A stretch of 64,000 nucleotides of DNA from Acinetobacter sp. CFCC 10889 (GCF_003268395.1 NZ_LQXQ01000002.1:1-64000), one strand, 5' to 3'; positions 27,282-37,144 are shown, counted from the stretch's first letter. The notes: generated by a model not told the origin, from the sequence alone. Program-made: numbers and translations.

Positions 27282-28181
27282 CTATCTTTTTGTTAAATGC
27301 TCAACCAAATAGTCGATAAATACTCGTACAGCAGGCAATAAGCCACGGCGCGATGGATAAACTGCATGGAAAATCCCTTGAGGCACTTTCCAGTTAGGTA
27401 AAACTCTCACCAATTGCCCAGTTGCAACATAATCTTCGACCACAGAGTCGGGCAGCAGTACCACACCACAATTTTGGCTAGCAAGTTTGGCGAGCATAAG
27501 TAAGTCTGAACCCATGATGACGGGGTTAACCTTGACTTTCTTTTGATGACCTTCTTCATCATGCAATACGATTTGTTGGTCTATATGTTCATCCATCATA
27601 CTTAAAATACGATGTTCAGATAAATCTTCAGGTTTATTCAACATACCAAACTCATTTAAATAGGCTTGGCTAGCAAATAAATGCTGTTCAATATGCTCAA
27701 ATTTTCGTAACACTAGATTTGGATCATCATCTAAGTTGTCACGAACACGTAGTGAAATATCAATCCCTTCATTAATAATATCAACACGGCGATTGCTGAC
27801 TAAAAGTTGAACTTTAATTTCAGGATAATCTTTTAAAAACTTCGGTAAAATACGTGAAATTTCATTTTGTGCGATGGAAACAGGCACACTGACTTTAATC
27901 AAACCACGAGGTTGTTCACTGAGATGGTCGACCAAATCATGCGCAGACTGGGCAGCATTCATCATCACTTGCGCATAACGATAAATATTCATGCCAATTT
28001 CTGTAACAGCAAAATGTCGAGAACTGCGTTGAATTAACCGAACATTTAAGCTTTCTTCTAAATTATAAACACGGCGACTGAGTTTTGATTTAGGAATATC
28101 TGTTGCACGTTCTGCTGCACTAAATCCACCATGTTCAACAACCAATGCAAAACAGTAAAAATCATCTAAATCAGTGAGCAT
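27282..28181 (-). CDS. LysR-family regulator (CrgA-like)
   Basis: A 299-residue LysR regulator. N-terminal winged helix: LDDFYCFALVVEHGGFSAAERATDIPKSKLSRRVYNLEESLNVRLIQRSSRHFAVTEIG. The C-terminal periplasmic-binding-type domain follows the CrgA-like pattern (RGLIKVSVPVSIAQ; LVSNRRVDIINEGIDISLRV). No divergent target gene is obvious: trmA lies downstream and the HD-domain gene upstream on the same strand. It may regulate a distant gene or itself. Confidence 0.85.
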   Translation of the reverse strand: MLTDLDDFYCFALVVEHGGFSAAERATDIPKSKLSRRVYNLEESLNVRLIQRSSRHFAVTEIGMNIYRYAQVMMNAAQSAHDLVDHLSEQPRGLIKVSVPVSIAQNEISRILPKFLKDYPEIKVQLLVSNRRVDIINEGIDISLRVRDNLDDDPNLVLRKFEHIEQHLFASQAYLNEFGMLNKPEDLSEHRILSMMDEHIDQQIVLHDEEGHQKKVKVNPVIMGSDLLMLAKLASQNCGVVLLPDSVVEDYVATGQLVRVLPNWKVPQGIFHAVYPSRRGLLPAVRVFIDYLVEHLTKR

Positions 28182-28332
28182 TCATGATTCCAAAATTGTG
28201 AGAATAATATATTCTAAAAATAGTTCGTGGTTTTTTGTCAATGCATAAAATGTGTAGCAATTTTTGCTTCATTTTAAAAATGAGAAATTAGCTCTGTAGA
28301 TTTTATACAATCAAGCGTGATCACGACAGTAT

Positions 28333-28752
28333 TTAAGAGGTCAATATAGCATGAACTTTCTTGTATTCTTCCAAGCGTTGTAAATCCCTTGGGCTAGGCT
28401 GTGGAATACGAGATAAATCCATATTATCACTGACATCTGCCAACTTGACTGCACGAGCAATCGGGTTTTGATGGGCACGATGTGCCGCATCAATACGACT
28501 TTCACCTGATTTTTTAGTCAAGGCAATAATTGCATCAATGATTTCTTGTTCAAAGCCTAAAGAAATTAGGTCAACAACTGTGGTATCTGTATCTTCTAAA
28601 ATATCATGCAGTACTGCCACAATTTGTTGTTGTGGCGTGTTGACTTTGAACATCAAACGTAAAGGATGAAAAATATAGGGGTGATTGCCTTTGTCTACTT
28701 GTCCTGCATGTTTTTTTGCTGCTAAAGCGATGGCTTTTTCGATGGTTGACAT
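28333..28752 (-). CDS. Small HD-domain protein, alarmone-hydrolase-like
   Basis: 139 residues holding only an HD hydrolase fold like the N-terminal half of RelA/SpoT. Metal and catalytic marks: KKHAGQVDKGNHPYIFHPLR (H29), the HD pair VLHDILEDTD (H49-D50) and RAVKLADVSDNMDLSRI (third Asp). No synthetase, TGS or ACT domain is present. Stand-alone proteins of this kind (SAH/Mesh1 group) break down (p)ppGpp or related nucleotides with manganese. Whether this one does is inferred from motifs. The ATG at 28752 begins MSTIEKAIALAAKKHAGQ, a full domain start. Confidence 0.8.
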   Translation of the reverse strand: MSTIEKAIALAAKKHAGQVDKGNHPYIFHPLRLMFKVNTPQQQIVAVLHDILEDTDTTVVDLISLGFEQEIIDAIIALTKKSGESRIDAAHRAHQNPIARAVKLADVSDNMDLSRIPQPSPRDLQRLEEYKKVHAILTS

Positions 28753-28880
28753 AAAATCCTTGTAGTTAATTTGAATGAAATTGCTGTTATTTTAAAGTGA
28801 TTAAATCATTCTATAGCGATAAGCATTTCGAACTATAGAAAAACTCGTTTAAACTAGACTTTTATTTTGTGCTGAAAAAC

Positions 28881-29219
28881 ATGGCTTTTCAACTGATTGA
28901 ACTCAATAATACTGAACAAAATGTAACATGTCCTTATTGTCAGCAGGCAGTCTTGGACTGGTCGCAAGAACAATACATTCAACCTTGTGAACATACTTTA
29001 TTTATTGCTATGGATTTGGGCTTTGAATTTATTTCAGATGCCTTTGAACAAAGTATGCCTCGTAGTGTAGATGAAATTCATGCCAATGATGAGCAAGGCA
29101 TTCATATTTTTGCGGAAATATCACAAGCGACTTTTGCAGATTATCAAATGTTTAAAATGGATCTGGGTGTAGAAGGGCTGTATCGTTATATTGGATTTAG
29201 CCCGAATATTGTAAATTAA
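28881..29219 (+). CDS. Small CxxC protein of unknown function
   Basis: 112 residues from the ATG at 28881 (MAFQLIELNN); a GTG at 28869 is an alternative start. It has a CPYC motif (VTCPYCQQAVLDW) and a further Cys-His (QPCEHTLF), so a zinc-ribbon-like site is possible. The rest is acidic. No signal peptide. I do not recognise a family. It ends at a long hairpin facing the convergent Sel1-repeat gene. Confidence 0.65.
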   Translation: MAFQLIELNNTEQNVTCPYCQQAVLDWSQEQYIQPCEHTLFIAMDLGFEFISDAFEQSMPRSVDEIHANDEQGIHIFAEISQATFADYQMFKMDLGVEGLYRYIGFSPNIVN

Positions 29220-29244
29220 TGCACGATAAAGTATATGAAATATG

Positions 29245-29282
29245 CAACAAAATAACGAGCTTGTGCGTAGCTTATTTTGTTG
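29245..29282. terminator. Bidirectional hairpin terminator
   Basis: Arms CAACAAAATAA...AGCT and AGCT...TTATTTTGTTG form a long stem with a small bulge, between two convergent genes. Confidence 0.65.
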
Positions 29283-29337
29283 CATTGTACTTTAGAATTT
29301 ATAAAGAATTATCCGTAAAATGGTGAAGTAGATAGCA

Positions 29338-30519
29338 TTATTCTTGATTCATTTGTTGATTCATACGTAATAATGTACCCCAATATTCTGCTTTTTTAGG
29401 GTCTTTGGGAATGCCAATACCCTCATCATAAATTTTAAATAGCTGCTGTTGTGCCTCATGATTGCCATTTTCGGCAGCCAATTTGTAATATTTAAATGCT
29501 AAAATTTTATTGGGTTTGGTTTCTGTTCCTTCGGCATAAAGTTTGGCTAACTCAAGTTGACTGCCAACATGCTCTAAATCACTGCCTTTTTTAAACCATT
29601 CAATGGCTTTTTTCACATCTTTCGGGCGACCCTCGCCGTATAAAAATAAATTGCCTAAATTGTAGTGTGCCGTAGGATTTTCGAGTGCAACACTTTTAGA
29701 CAACCATTCAAAAGCTTTTTGATAATCAACATTTTGATCCGATTCACCTGTGGAATAGAACACACCTAAATGGTTCATGGCATCATCATGCCTTTGTTCA
29801 GCAGCTTGTTGTAAATATTTCTGAGCCAAAGCATCATTGGCTTTAATTTCATTAAACCCATATAAATAGAAATAGCCTAGGCGGAACTGCGCTTCACGAT
29901 CTTTTTGCTCAGCCGCTTTTTTATACCAATATTCTGATTGTTTTGCATTTTGATCAAAGCCATCATAACAACCTAAACGGAAATAATCAGCTAAAATTAA
30001 CTGAGCATCCAAATAGCCATTATGAGCAGATTTTTCATACCATTTTAATGCTTGTTTGGCATCATAGCCTTTATAGGTATCGTCATGATAAATCGAGGCC
30101 ACATTAAATTGAGACATGGCAAGCCCTTGATCAGCTGCTTTGCGAAACCATTTCATCGCAACGTCATTGTCTTCTTCAACACCTCGACCATGATCATAAA
30201 GATATCCAATACTATTCATGCCATAGACATCACCCGCATTGGCTGCTTTTATCGCCCATTGCATAGACAGTTGATTATCAAAAAAACTGCTGTCTTCTTC
30301 CATATATAATCGTGCAAGTTGACCTTGTGAAGCGACATCACCTGCATTGGCTTGGGCGGATAAAATTTTAAATGCATGATCGAGCTGCTCGGTATTATTT
30401 TCGGCAATGCCTGTTTGGTAAACAAGTAGGGGATTATCATAAGCAAAACTTGCGGTATTTGTTGTCAGCAATAGGCAACTTAAAAATGAGCTTATTAAAA
30501 TATTTTTTATCATAATCAT
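29338..30519 (-). CDS. Exported Sel1-like repeat protein
   Basis: 393 residues with an N-terminal signal peptide (IKNILISSFLSCLLLTTNTASFA). About nine Sel1-like (short TPR) repeats follow, with units such as AMKWFRKAADQGLAMSQFNVASIYHDD and AIEWFKKGSDLEHVGSQLELAKLYAEGT. Such proteins are periplasmic or outer-membrane scaffolds that bind other proteins; enzymatic function is not expected. The start has two close ATGs (30519 and 30513) without a clear Shine-Dalgarno sequence. No partner gene adjoins. Confidence 0.85.
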   Translation of the reverse strand: MIMIKNILISSFLSCLLLTTNTASFAYDNPLLVYQTGIAENNTEQLDHAFKILSAQANAGDVASQGQLARLYMEEDSSFFDNQLSMQWAIKAANAGDVYGMNSIGYLYDHGRGVEEDNDVAMKWFRKAADQGLAMSQFNVASIYHDDTYKGYDAKQALKWYEKSAHNGYLDAQLILADYFRLGCYDGFDQNAKQSEYWYKKAAEQKDREAQFRLGYFYLYGFNEIKANDALAQKYLQQAAEQRHDDAMNHLGVFYSTGESDQNVDYQKAFEWLSKSVALENPTAHYNLGNLFLYGEGRPKDVKKAIEWFKKGSDLEHVGSQLELAKLYAEGTETKPNKILAFKYYKLAAENGNHEAQQQLFKIYDEGIGIPKDPKKAEYWGTLLRMNQQMNQE

Positions 30520-30662
30520 CGTGTTAAAGTTGTAAAAATGTACGTGGAATATAGCAAAAAAATCTAAGCTATAAAAAATGTAGTTTTAGGTTTTTGTAAG
30601 CAATGCTACTGTTTATCGTGCAAATATGGCTTTAACACAATATAGGATTTGCAGAGGACGCA

Positions 30663-31880
30663 ATGAATCAAATATCGAATTCAACGAAAAAATCGCATGC
30701 ACCATTTAATTGGCAAGACCCATTTTTGATCGAGCAACAGCTAACTTCTGAAGAGCGTATGATTCGTGATGCAGCAGCGGCTTATTCACAAAATAAACTT
30801 ATGCCTCGAGTGTTAGAACAATTTCGTCATGAAAAAACAGATGTTTCAATTTTCCGTGAAATGGGTGAGTTGGGTTTATTGGGTTCAACTATTCCAACAC
30901 AATATGGTGGTGCAGGTTTAAATTATGTCAGTTATGGTTTGATTGCACGTGAAATTGAACGTGTTGATTCAGGTTATCGTTCAATGGCAAGTGTACAAAG
31001 CTCATTGGTGATGGTACCCATCAATGAATTTGGTTCAGAACAACAAAAACAAAAATATTTACCAAAACTTGCAACAGGGGAATATATCGGTTGTTTTGGT
31101 TTAACAGAACCAGATCACGGCTCAGACCCAGGCAGTATGATTACCCGTGCTAAAAAAGTAGATGGTGGTTATCGCCTCTCGGGTGCAAAAATGTGGATCA
31201 CCAATAGTCCAATTGCAGATGTATTTGTGGTTTGGGCGAAAGAAGTGTCTGCTGAAGGTAATGTCGGAGAGATTCGCGGCTTTATTCTAGAAAAAGGTTG
31301 GGAAGGGCTTTCAGCACCTGTAATTCACGGTAAGGTTGGTCTACGTGCTTCGATTACAGGTGAAATCGTGATGGATAATGTCTTTGTTCCAGAAGAAAAT
31401 GCATTTCCTGACGTTCGTGGATTAAAAGGACCATTTACCTGTTTAAATAGCGCGCGTTACGGTATTGCTTGGGGGGCAATGGGAGCCGCAGAATTTTGTT
31501 GGCATACAGCACATCAATACACAATGGATCGTAAACAGTTTGGTCGACCATTGGCAGCCAATCAATTGATCCAAAAGAAACTTGCAGATATGCAAACGGA
31601 AATTGCATTGGGTTTACAGCTTGCTTTACGTTTTGGTCGTATGAAAGACGAAGGTATTGCTTCTGTTGAAGGAACTTCATTAATCAAGCGTAATAACTGC
31701 GGTAAAGCCCTTGATATTGCACGTGTTGCACGTGATATGATGGGGGGGAATGGCATTAGTGATGAGTTCGGTGTTGCACGTCATTTGGTCAATCTTGAAG
31801 TGGTGAACACTTATGAAGGTACGCATGATGTCCATGCTTTGATTCTTGGTCGTGCCCAAACGGGTATTGCTGCATTCTAA
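30663..31880 (+). CDS. gcdH: Glutaryl-CoA dehydrogenase
   Basis: A 405-residue FAD acyl-CoA dehydrogenase that oxidises and decarboxylates glutaryl-CoA to crotonyl-CoA in lysine and glutarate catabolism. Marks: [85 protein letters not shown] and the catalytic Glu at about 385 in [21 protein letters not shown]. These are closely diagnostic of GcdH rather than straight-chain enzymes. SD AGAGGA precedes the ATG. It is single, with a terminator after it. Confidence 0.95.
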   Translation: MNQISNSTKKSHAPFNWQDPFLIEQQLTSEERMIRDAAAAYSQNKLMPRVLEQFRHEKTDVSIFREMGELGLLGSTIPTQYGGAGLNYVSYGLIAREIERVDSGYRSMASVQSSLVMVPINEFGSEQQKQKYLPKLATGEYIGCFGLTEPDHGSDPGSMITRAKKVDGGYRLSGAKMWITNSPIADVFVVWAKEVSAEGNVGEIRGFILEKGWEGLSAPVIHGKVGLRASITGEIVMDNVFVPEENAFPDVRGLKGPFTCLNSARYGIAWGAMGAAEFCWHTAHQYTMDRKQFGRPLAANQLIQKKLADMQTEIALGLQLALRFGRMKDEGIASVEGTSLIKRNNCGKALDIARVARDMMGGNGISDEFGVARHLVNLEVVNTYEGTHDVHALILGRAQTGIAAF

Positions 31881-31902
31881 GTATAAACTTATAGACAAAA
31901 AA

Positions 31903-31947
31903 TTAAGCTGTTCATGGTTGAGCAGCTTAAAATTCGGTTTTTTATTT
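31903..31947 (+). terminator. Terminator after gcdH
   Basis: The stem TTAAGCTG / CAGCTTAA with a 12-nt loop is followed by AATTCGGTTTTTTATTTT. Confidence 0.6.
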
Positions 31948-32376
31948 TAGTTAACATCTATTTTAAAGAATAGCTAAATAATTTGTATAAATAAGTAAAC
32001 ACTCAAAATCGTGATAATATAAAAGAAACTTCAACTATTATTAGTACGAGATATTTCATGCTTTTTAAATTTTAGTATGAAAAATATATGATCTACTAGA
32101 GTAATGTCATTCAATTGTCATTACTTTATTTTAAATTATTCTTACAAATAAATAGACCTAAAACTTTAGTATAAATTGTTGATTTGCATGAGCTAAGCAA
32201 TATTAAATGTTCAATTATATTGATTGAATAAAAATATAGAATACAGGGTTAAGTGAGAAAAATCCAAATATTACACCATTGGTCAAAGACTTTTCTGTGA
32301 GAGTTTGAATGCTTTTATTGTCCCCAACAACATCAAGCAAAAAACTCATCACAGTTAAGCATGTTTGAAGAATAAA
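31948..32376. other. Gene-poor region between gcdH and the marR-type gene
   Basis: AT-rich and mostly featureless. The minus strand holds a 44-codon ORF at 32215-32349 (starts MSFLLDVVGDNKSIQTL, ends VFYIFIQSI) just past the MarR gene. It has no Shine-Dalgarno sequence, so it is either a gene remnant or chance. Confidence 0.35.
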
Positions 32377-32841
32377 TTAGCGAGATAAATTTTTAAAAAT
32401 ATGCTTCAAGCTTTCCATCGTTTTTTCGATTTGCAATGGGGTTAAACCTTCAAAAGACTGCTCTAAAACAACGCTCATCAAATCATTGATTTTGATGATC
32501 ATCTGTTTACCAGCATCGGTCAAATTTACCCGTGTAATACGTGCATCTTGACTGCAAGAGTAAGTATTGACCAAGCCTTCATCTTTTAAGCGATAGACGA
32601 TTTTAGTGGTCGTTGACATTTTAGAGACGATCATATCGGACAGTTCAGAAACACTTGCATCAGGTTTAGACTCAAGTGCGAGTAATAAACGGCGACGTGA
32701 GTTATCTACCCCATATTTTTTTAATGCATGGTCAACATTCAGTACGTATTGAGAATGAACTTGGGTAATCCAATAATACGGGAAGTCTTCCAAATTAAAA
32801 TTTTCGGTTGTTGGTAAAAATTTTGAATATTTTTTGGTCAT
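32377..32841 (-). CDS. MarR-family regulator
   Basis: 154 residues from the ATG at 32841, which has AAAGGAA seven bases upstream. It has the MarR winged helix with an N-terminal dimerisation helix: RRRLLLALESKPDASVSELSDMIVSKMSTTTKIVYRLKDEGLVNTYSCSQDARITRVNLTDAGKQMI. The recognition helix has an unusual SKMSTTTKIVYRL. Targets are unknown; no adjacent gene is oriented as an obvious partner. Repeated TTGTAA elements just upstream are a candidate self-regulatory operator. Confidence 0.85.
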   Translation of the reverse strand: MTKKYSKFLPTTENFNLEDFPYYWITQVHSQYVLNVDHALKKYGVDNSRRRLLLALESKPDASVSELSDMIVSKMSTTTKIVYRLKDEGLVNTYSCSQDARITRVNLTDAGKQMIIKINDLMSVVLEQSFEGLTPLQIEKTMESLKHIFKNLSR

Positions 32842-32885
32842 CAAAAAATTCCTTTGTTTTTTCTAATTATTAGCCAGATGTAATA

Positions 32886-32919
32886 ACAATTGTAATAGTA
32901 TTGTAAATTGATGTTGTAA
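32886..32919. promoter_or_regulatory. Candidate MarR-type operator
   Basis: It has a palindrome ACAATTGT (32886-32893) and three TTGTAA copies starting at 32890, 32901 and 32914, spaced about one helical turn apart. It lies 45-78 bp upstream of the MarR-type gene's ATG. Confidence 0.35.
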
Positions 32920-33730
32920 ATCAATATAAAAATAAAGAGATTCTGTTGAAAATGAGAAAATTATTAAGTTTTTATACATAATTAATCGAAATAGGAGTGT
33001 TGAATAAAATCTCAATATTATTCAAAATCACTATCACCGTCTTTATTTTGATTAAATCTATATATTACGGGTAGAATCAGTTGTTTAATTAGACTGATTT
33101 GATACAAAATTTACCATGATTGTGTCATAGGATTTTCTGTGAACAAGAAAAATGGGTAAATTTATTCTTGTTTTTATTCTACTCGATTACTTAGAGCGCA
33201 TTCATCATTGTCTAATCTTTTTATATAATTTATCTGATTACTATACACCCGGTTAATGAAAGTGAGATATGTATCACGTATTTTAGGGGGCTTTGAACGT
33301 AATATATTTGACATAAAATAATAAAATATTTGTCGGAAAAGTCATAGTTTTAGAATTTATATCATTTTGAGCATAACTAAATATGAGTTGAGATTAATCT
33401 ATTGATAATTAAGTTATAATATAATGTGGTGTATTGTATTGATAAGATTAATTTTTTTGAAATTAAATGATTAGTTTTTTGATTTTAAACGAAAATTTAT
33501 ATTTGTGTTGTAAAGGTGTATTTATTATACATTTTAATTAAAAAATCACTTAAAACTTGTATTTATTTGTAAAAAAATAAAAAAAATAATTACAAAATAG
33601 TCAGATTGTGCATAATTAAAAGCAATTAAGTTGAAAAGGTCTTATTCATGGATCCGTCGCCGTGTAGGTTAAAGTTGTTAAAATTTAAGTTATCTGTTGT
33701 AAATTATAATAATGAGCAGGAGATCTAATA
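32920..33730. other. Long AT-rich gene-free region upstream of the TerC-like gene
   Basis: About 800 bp with no open frame that looks coding. It includes an inverted repeat AAATTTACC / GGTAAATTT (33107-33115 and 33155-33163) enclosing a smaller ATGA/TCAT hairpin. The terC-like gene's Shine-Dalgarno sequence (CAGGAGATC) is at the right end. I looked for a yybP-ykoY-type element, common before TerC genes, and did not find one. Confidence 0.4.
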
Positions 33731-35266
33731 ATGGAATTTTTATTAGACCCTGGTATCTGGGTAGGTTTGCTTACTCTTATTGTTTTAGAAATTGTCTTAG
33801 GTATTGATAACCTTGTATTTATTGCCATTTTGGCAGAAAAACTTCCTCCAGAACAACGTGATAAAGCACGTGTCTTAGGTCTTTCACTCGCTTTAATTAT
33901 GCGTTTGGGACTACTTTTTGCAATCTCATGGTTAGTGACATTAACTGAACCGTTGATTAGTGTTTTTGATAAAACATTCTCTGGTCGAGATCTAATTTTG
34001 TTATTTGGTGGACTTTTCCTTGTCTATAAAGCAGTCACTGAGCTGCATGAAAAAATGGAAGGTAAGCCTGAAGTTCAAGTAACAACCAATGTTGTTTATG
34101 CAAGTTTTGCTGCTGTTGTAACGCAGATTGTGATTCTAGATGCTGTATTCTCTTTAGACTCAGTCATTACTGCCATTGGTATGGTTGATAATATTTATGT
34201 CATGATGGTGGCGATGATTGTTGCGATGGCAGTCATGTTATTGGCTTCTAAACCATTAACAGCCTTTGTAAATCGACATCCAACAGTTGTAATCCTGTGT
34301 TTAAGCTTCTTATTATTAATTGGTATCAGCTTAATTGCAGAAGGTTTTGGTTTCCATATTCCAAAAGGTTATATCTATTCAGGTATTGGTGTTGCGATTG
34401 TAATTGAAGCATTCAACCAATTTACCAACCGTAATGCAGCGAAACACCAAGCTAAAATTCCATTACGTCACCGCACTGCAGATTCGATTTTGAAATTGAT
34501 GGGCAGTAAATTAGATGCGGATGTTTCCGTATCACCAGAAACTATGGAAGCGCAAAAAACGTTCGTAGACGAAGAGCGTTATATGGTAGGTGGTGTGTTG
34601 ACTTTGGCTGAGCGTAGCGTTGCTTCGATCATGACACCTCGAAATCAAATTTCGTGGGTCAACTTAGATGATGATGCTGAGAGTATTCGTGAACAAATTT
34701 TGTCAGTACCACATAGTTTATTTCCAGTGTGTCGTGGCCAATTAGACAAAGTTGTGACGATCGTTCGTGCCAAAGAGTTGATTGATGCTTTAGATGATCC
34801 TGAACAGTTACAGGCTTTAATTAAGCGTCAACGTCCAATTTTTATTTTTGAGAAAATGAAAGTTATTGATGCAATTCATACTTTGCGTACCTCAAAGGGT
34901 TCATTGGTTTTAGTAAGCAATGAGTTTGGTAATATTCAAGGTTTGATTTCACCATTGGATGTATTTGAGGCGATTGCTGGTGAATTTCCAGATGCTGATG
35001 AGCAGCTTGAATTAGTTAAAATTGATGAGCATACGTGGAAAGCATCAGGTATGTTGGATCTGTACCAACTTGAATTGGAGCTTGAAACAGTTGATTTGGT
35101 TCAGGAAGATTCAGGTTACTTCAGTGTTGCAGGTTTGATTTTTGACAAGGCTCAATCGGATGTCAAAGTAGGTACGCAAGTTGAAGTAGAAGGTGTGCAT
35201 TTTGAAGTGTTGGAAATGGATGAAAACCGTATCAAAACTGTGAAAATTAGCTATACATCTATCTAA
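33731..35266 (+). CDS. TerC-family membrane protein with CBS and CorC domains
   Basis: A 511-residue protein. An N-terminal TerC domain has about seven membrane segments and the hallmark acidic motifs ([15 protein letters not shown] and [17 protein letters not shown]). It is followed by two CBS domains (about 295-425; [19 protein letters not shown] and [16 protein letters not shown]) and a C-terminal CorC/HlyC-type domain ([14 protein letters not shown]...[10 protein letters not shown]). It is the YoaE/YegH architecture. TerC proteins are linked to metal (manganese) export; the CBS part probably senses adenine nucleotides. Position in the inner membrane is sure; the transported ion is inferred. 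Confidence 0.88.
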   Translation: MEFLLDPGIWVGLLTLIVLEIVLGIDNLVFIAILAEKLPPEQRDKARVLGLSLALIMRLGLLFAISWLVTLTEPLISVFDKTFSGRDLILLFGGLFLVYKAVTELHEKMEGKPEVQVTTNVVYASFAAVVTQIVILDAVFSLDSVITAIGMVDNIYVMMVAMIVAMAVMLLASKPLTAFVNRHPTVVILCLSFLLLIGISLIAEGFGFHIPKGYIYSGIGVAIVIEAFNQFTNRNAAKHQAKIPLRHRTADSILKLMGSKLDADVSVSPETMEAQKTFVDEERYMVGGVLTLAERSVASIMTPRNQISWVNLDDDAESIREQILSVPHSLFPVCRGQLDKVVTIVRAKELIDALDDPEQLQALIKRQRPIFIFEKMKVIDAIHTLRTSKGSLVLVSNEFGNIQGLISPLDVFEAIAGEFPDADEQLELVKIDEHTWKASGMLDLYQLELELETVDLVQEDSGYFSVAGLIFDKAQSDVKVGTQVEVEGVHFEVLEMDENRIKTVKISYTSI

Positions 35267-35280
35267 TCGATTTAACTTTA

Positions 35281-35307
35281 AAATGCCTCAAAATTTGAGG
35301 CATTTTT
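35281..35307 (+). terminator. Terminator of the TerC-like gene
   Basis: A stem AAATGCCTCAAA / TTTGAGGCATTT running into TTTTT, 14 bp past the stop. Confidence 0.85.
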
Positions 35308-35323
35308 CTTGTGTAATAAAAAA

Positions 35324-35353
35324 GCACTTAGTGCGGATTACAACACTAAGTGC
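35324..35353 (-). terminator. Terminator of the 35362 hydrolase
   Basis: A perfect 10-bp stem GCACTTAGTG / CACTAAGTGC with a 10-nt loop; on the minus strand it is followed by six T. Confidence 0.85.
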
Positions 35354-35361
35354 GTAAACTT

Positions 35362-36219
35362 TTAAATTTCGAGTTCTTTGGCGATGATTGGCCAAATATT
35401 TTGGTGTGATTTTTTGAACATCAGCATATGTCCGATCTGTTTGTGTCCCAAATCTTGTGGTACAAGTTCATGCATTTTTGTTTTTGCATTTGGAAAAAGG
35501 CGAATTAAATCTTTCACATTGGCTTCAGTGGCTATTTCATCATCAGATGACCAAAATACGGTCATTGGTGAGGTGATTTCAGTGTGAAAATCTTCAAAAA
35601 TAGTCTTACCTAAAGCATTTTCAACATAACCTGGACGACTACAGAACTGTGCCCATTGTTTTGCTACATTTTTCGGTAGATTTTCACCCATTCCCATCAT
35701 TTTGGTTGCACCATAGCCTTTAAAAAGGCTAGAAATCGGGAAAATAACATTAAATAGAACAGGTGCAAGTTGTTTGGTTCGACCTTTTAAGCCTTTGACA
35801 TGACCTGTTGAGCCTGAAATCGCGATGACTTTAGCAACTTTGGCAAAGTTTGGTGCAATTCCTAAAAGTTGACCACCTGCGCTATGCCCAAGCAAAATCA
35901 CTTGTGATTTTCCAGTTTTACTGAGTAACGTTTCAATGGCAGCTGGAATATCAAGTTGTCCCCAATCTTGAATACTGGCTTCAGACTTTTTTAAAGGTCC
36001 GTGTAATGATGCGCCAATGCCACGAAAGTCAAAGACAAGGACTTGATGTCCTTGTTCATTTAACCACTCGGCGAAAGCACGATAAAAACTTTGTGTGATC
36101 CCTGTAGCAGGGCAGATGAGAATTGGTAGGTTATTGTTGGTGTGTGCAGTTTCATAAAACGCTGCACTGAGGCTATAGCCATCTTTGCAAGTAATGCTGA
36201 ATTGTTCAGGTGTTTGCAT
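35362..36219 (-). CDS. Alpha/beta hydrolase (serine aminopeptidase-like)
   Basis: A 285-residue cytosolic alpha/beta hydrolase. The nucleophile elbow GHSAGGQLLG is near residue 112; the strand and turn VLVFDFRGIGAS comes before it. The acid is probably in WSSDDEIATEANV (about 230), and His in DLGHKQIGHMLMFKK near the C-terminus. The pattern is that of the serine-aminopeptidase S33-like / lysophospholipase branch. The substrate is unknown and no partner gene adjoins. It is flanked by its own terminator. Confidence 0.8.
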   Translation of the reverse strand: MQTPEQFSITCKDGYSLSAAFYETAHTNNNLPILICPATGITQSFYRAFAEWLNEQGHQVLVFDFRGIGASLHGPLKKSEASIQDWGQLDIPAAIETLLSKTGKSQVILLGHSAGGQLLGIAPNFAKVAKVIAISGSTGHVKGLKGRTKQLAPVLFNVIFPISSLFKGYGATKMMGMGENLPKNVAKQWAQFCSRPGYVENALGKTIFEDFHTEITSPMTVFWSSDDEIATEANVKDLIRLFPNAKTKMHELVPQDLGHKQIGHMLMFKKSHQNIWPIIAKELEI

Positions 36220-36373
36220 AATTTTTAGAAAATAATAGAGTGAAATTATTTATACCATACACAAGTTCTAAAAAGAAACTTGTTGAAAATATGACTCTAA
36301 AGTCAGAAAATAAGTTAAAACCATTCAAATCAAGGCTACACTGAGCATATGATATTTGGATGTCAAAATAAAA

Positions 36374-36832
36374 ATGGATTATTTACAATTTGCAGAATCA
36401 GTAAAAATTGCAATCATTTTCAGTGGTTTGTATCTCTGGATTGGAATGTTGACAGGTGTGTGGAAATATTTACAAATTCGTCAGTCATTACAATCACGGG
36501 CTCATTATTATGTGGATATTGCTCATCGAAGTAGCCTTTTGTATGCGCCAGCAACACTGATTCTGGCAGTCTTGGCTTATTTTTCGGTATGGTCAGAAAA
36601 TTTAAATCTGATTTGTGTGGTGATTAATCTAATATTTTTTAGTTTTGCGATTGTCAGTTATATTTTACATGGCATGTTAAAAGACACGACGAATCAATTT
36701 AAAACACCACATCAGCTTGGAAAATGGCATTTACCAAAATGGATGATGAGCTTTGCAATGGTATTGTTGGTTTTGGGTGAGGTTTTAGCGACAGGAATGT
36801 TGTTGTTAGGTGTAATTTTAAATTTTTATTAA
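36374..36832 (+). CDS. Small integral membrane protein
   Basis: 152 residues from the ATG at 36374 (MDYLQFAESVKIAIIFSGLYLWIGMLTG); a TTG at 36356 is an alternative start. It has four hydrophobic segments at roughly 10-28, 58-76, 80-98 and 128-150, separated by short charged loops (WKYLQIRQSLQSRAHYYVDIAHRS). No catalytic motif is seen. It resembles the small four-helix membrane proteins known only as hypothetical in this genus. Function unknown. Confidence 0.65.
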   Translation: MDYLQFAESVKIAIIFSGLYLWIGMLTGVWKYLQIRQSLQSRAHYYVDIAHRSSLLYAPATLILAVLAYFSVWSENLNLICVVINLIFFSFAIVSYILHGMLKDTTNQFKTPHQLGKWHLPKWMMSFAMVLLVLGEVLATGMLLLGVILNFY

Positions 36833-36873
36833 TATTAAGATATTGTTTTTAAATGGTTTATTCTTCAACATGA

Positions 36874-36897
36874 AGATGGATGCTTAAGCATCCATCT
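36874..36897. terminator. Hairpin between convergent genes
   Basis: A perfect palindrome, AGATGGATGC TTAA GCATCCATCT, between two convergent small membrane-protein genes. The T-runs are short, so it is a weak terminator or a stability hairpin. Confidence 0.55.
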
Positions 36898-36898
36898 G

Positions 36899-37144
36899 TT
36901 ATTTAACTGAAGCTGCGGCTTTCGCAGATTTACGTGTCTTGTGATCAATCAATTCCCAAATGCAGAATGCAGCAGAAACGAATAAAGCATAAACAAAAAA
37001 CTCAGGTTTTAAGTTGCCTTGAATCAGACTATGTAAAAATAAAATTGTCATCAGTGCAAAAGTTGTACTGAGATAAATGACCAGTTTTTTGTTCGCCTTC
37101 AAAGAATTAATGAAGACTTGCTTGTTTGAATGTAATGATAACAT
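36899..37144 (-). CDS. Small two-helix membrane protein
   Basis: 81 residues from the ATG at 37144. A perfect AGGAGG lies seven bases upstream, so this is a better start than the long open frame back to 37270. There are two hydrophobic segments (LVIYLSTTFALMTILFLHSL and FFVYALFVSAAFCIWEL) and a basic tail KTRKSAKAAASVK. It probably forms a hairpin in the inner membrane. Unknown function; no similar gene nearby. Confidence 0.6.
   Translation of the reverse strand: MLSLHSNKQVFINSLKANKKLVIYLSTTFALMTILFLHSLIQGNLKPEFFVYALFVSAAFCIWELIDHKTRKSAKAAASVK

Noticed and set aside
33600-33730. Manganese (yybP-ykoY) riboswitch before the TerC-like gene
   Set aside because: Such elements often precede TerC genes, but I find no matching conserved core or stem pattern in the leader.
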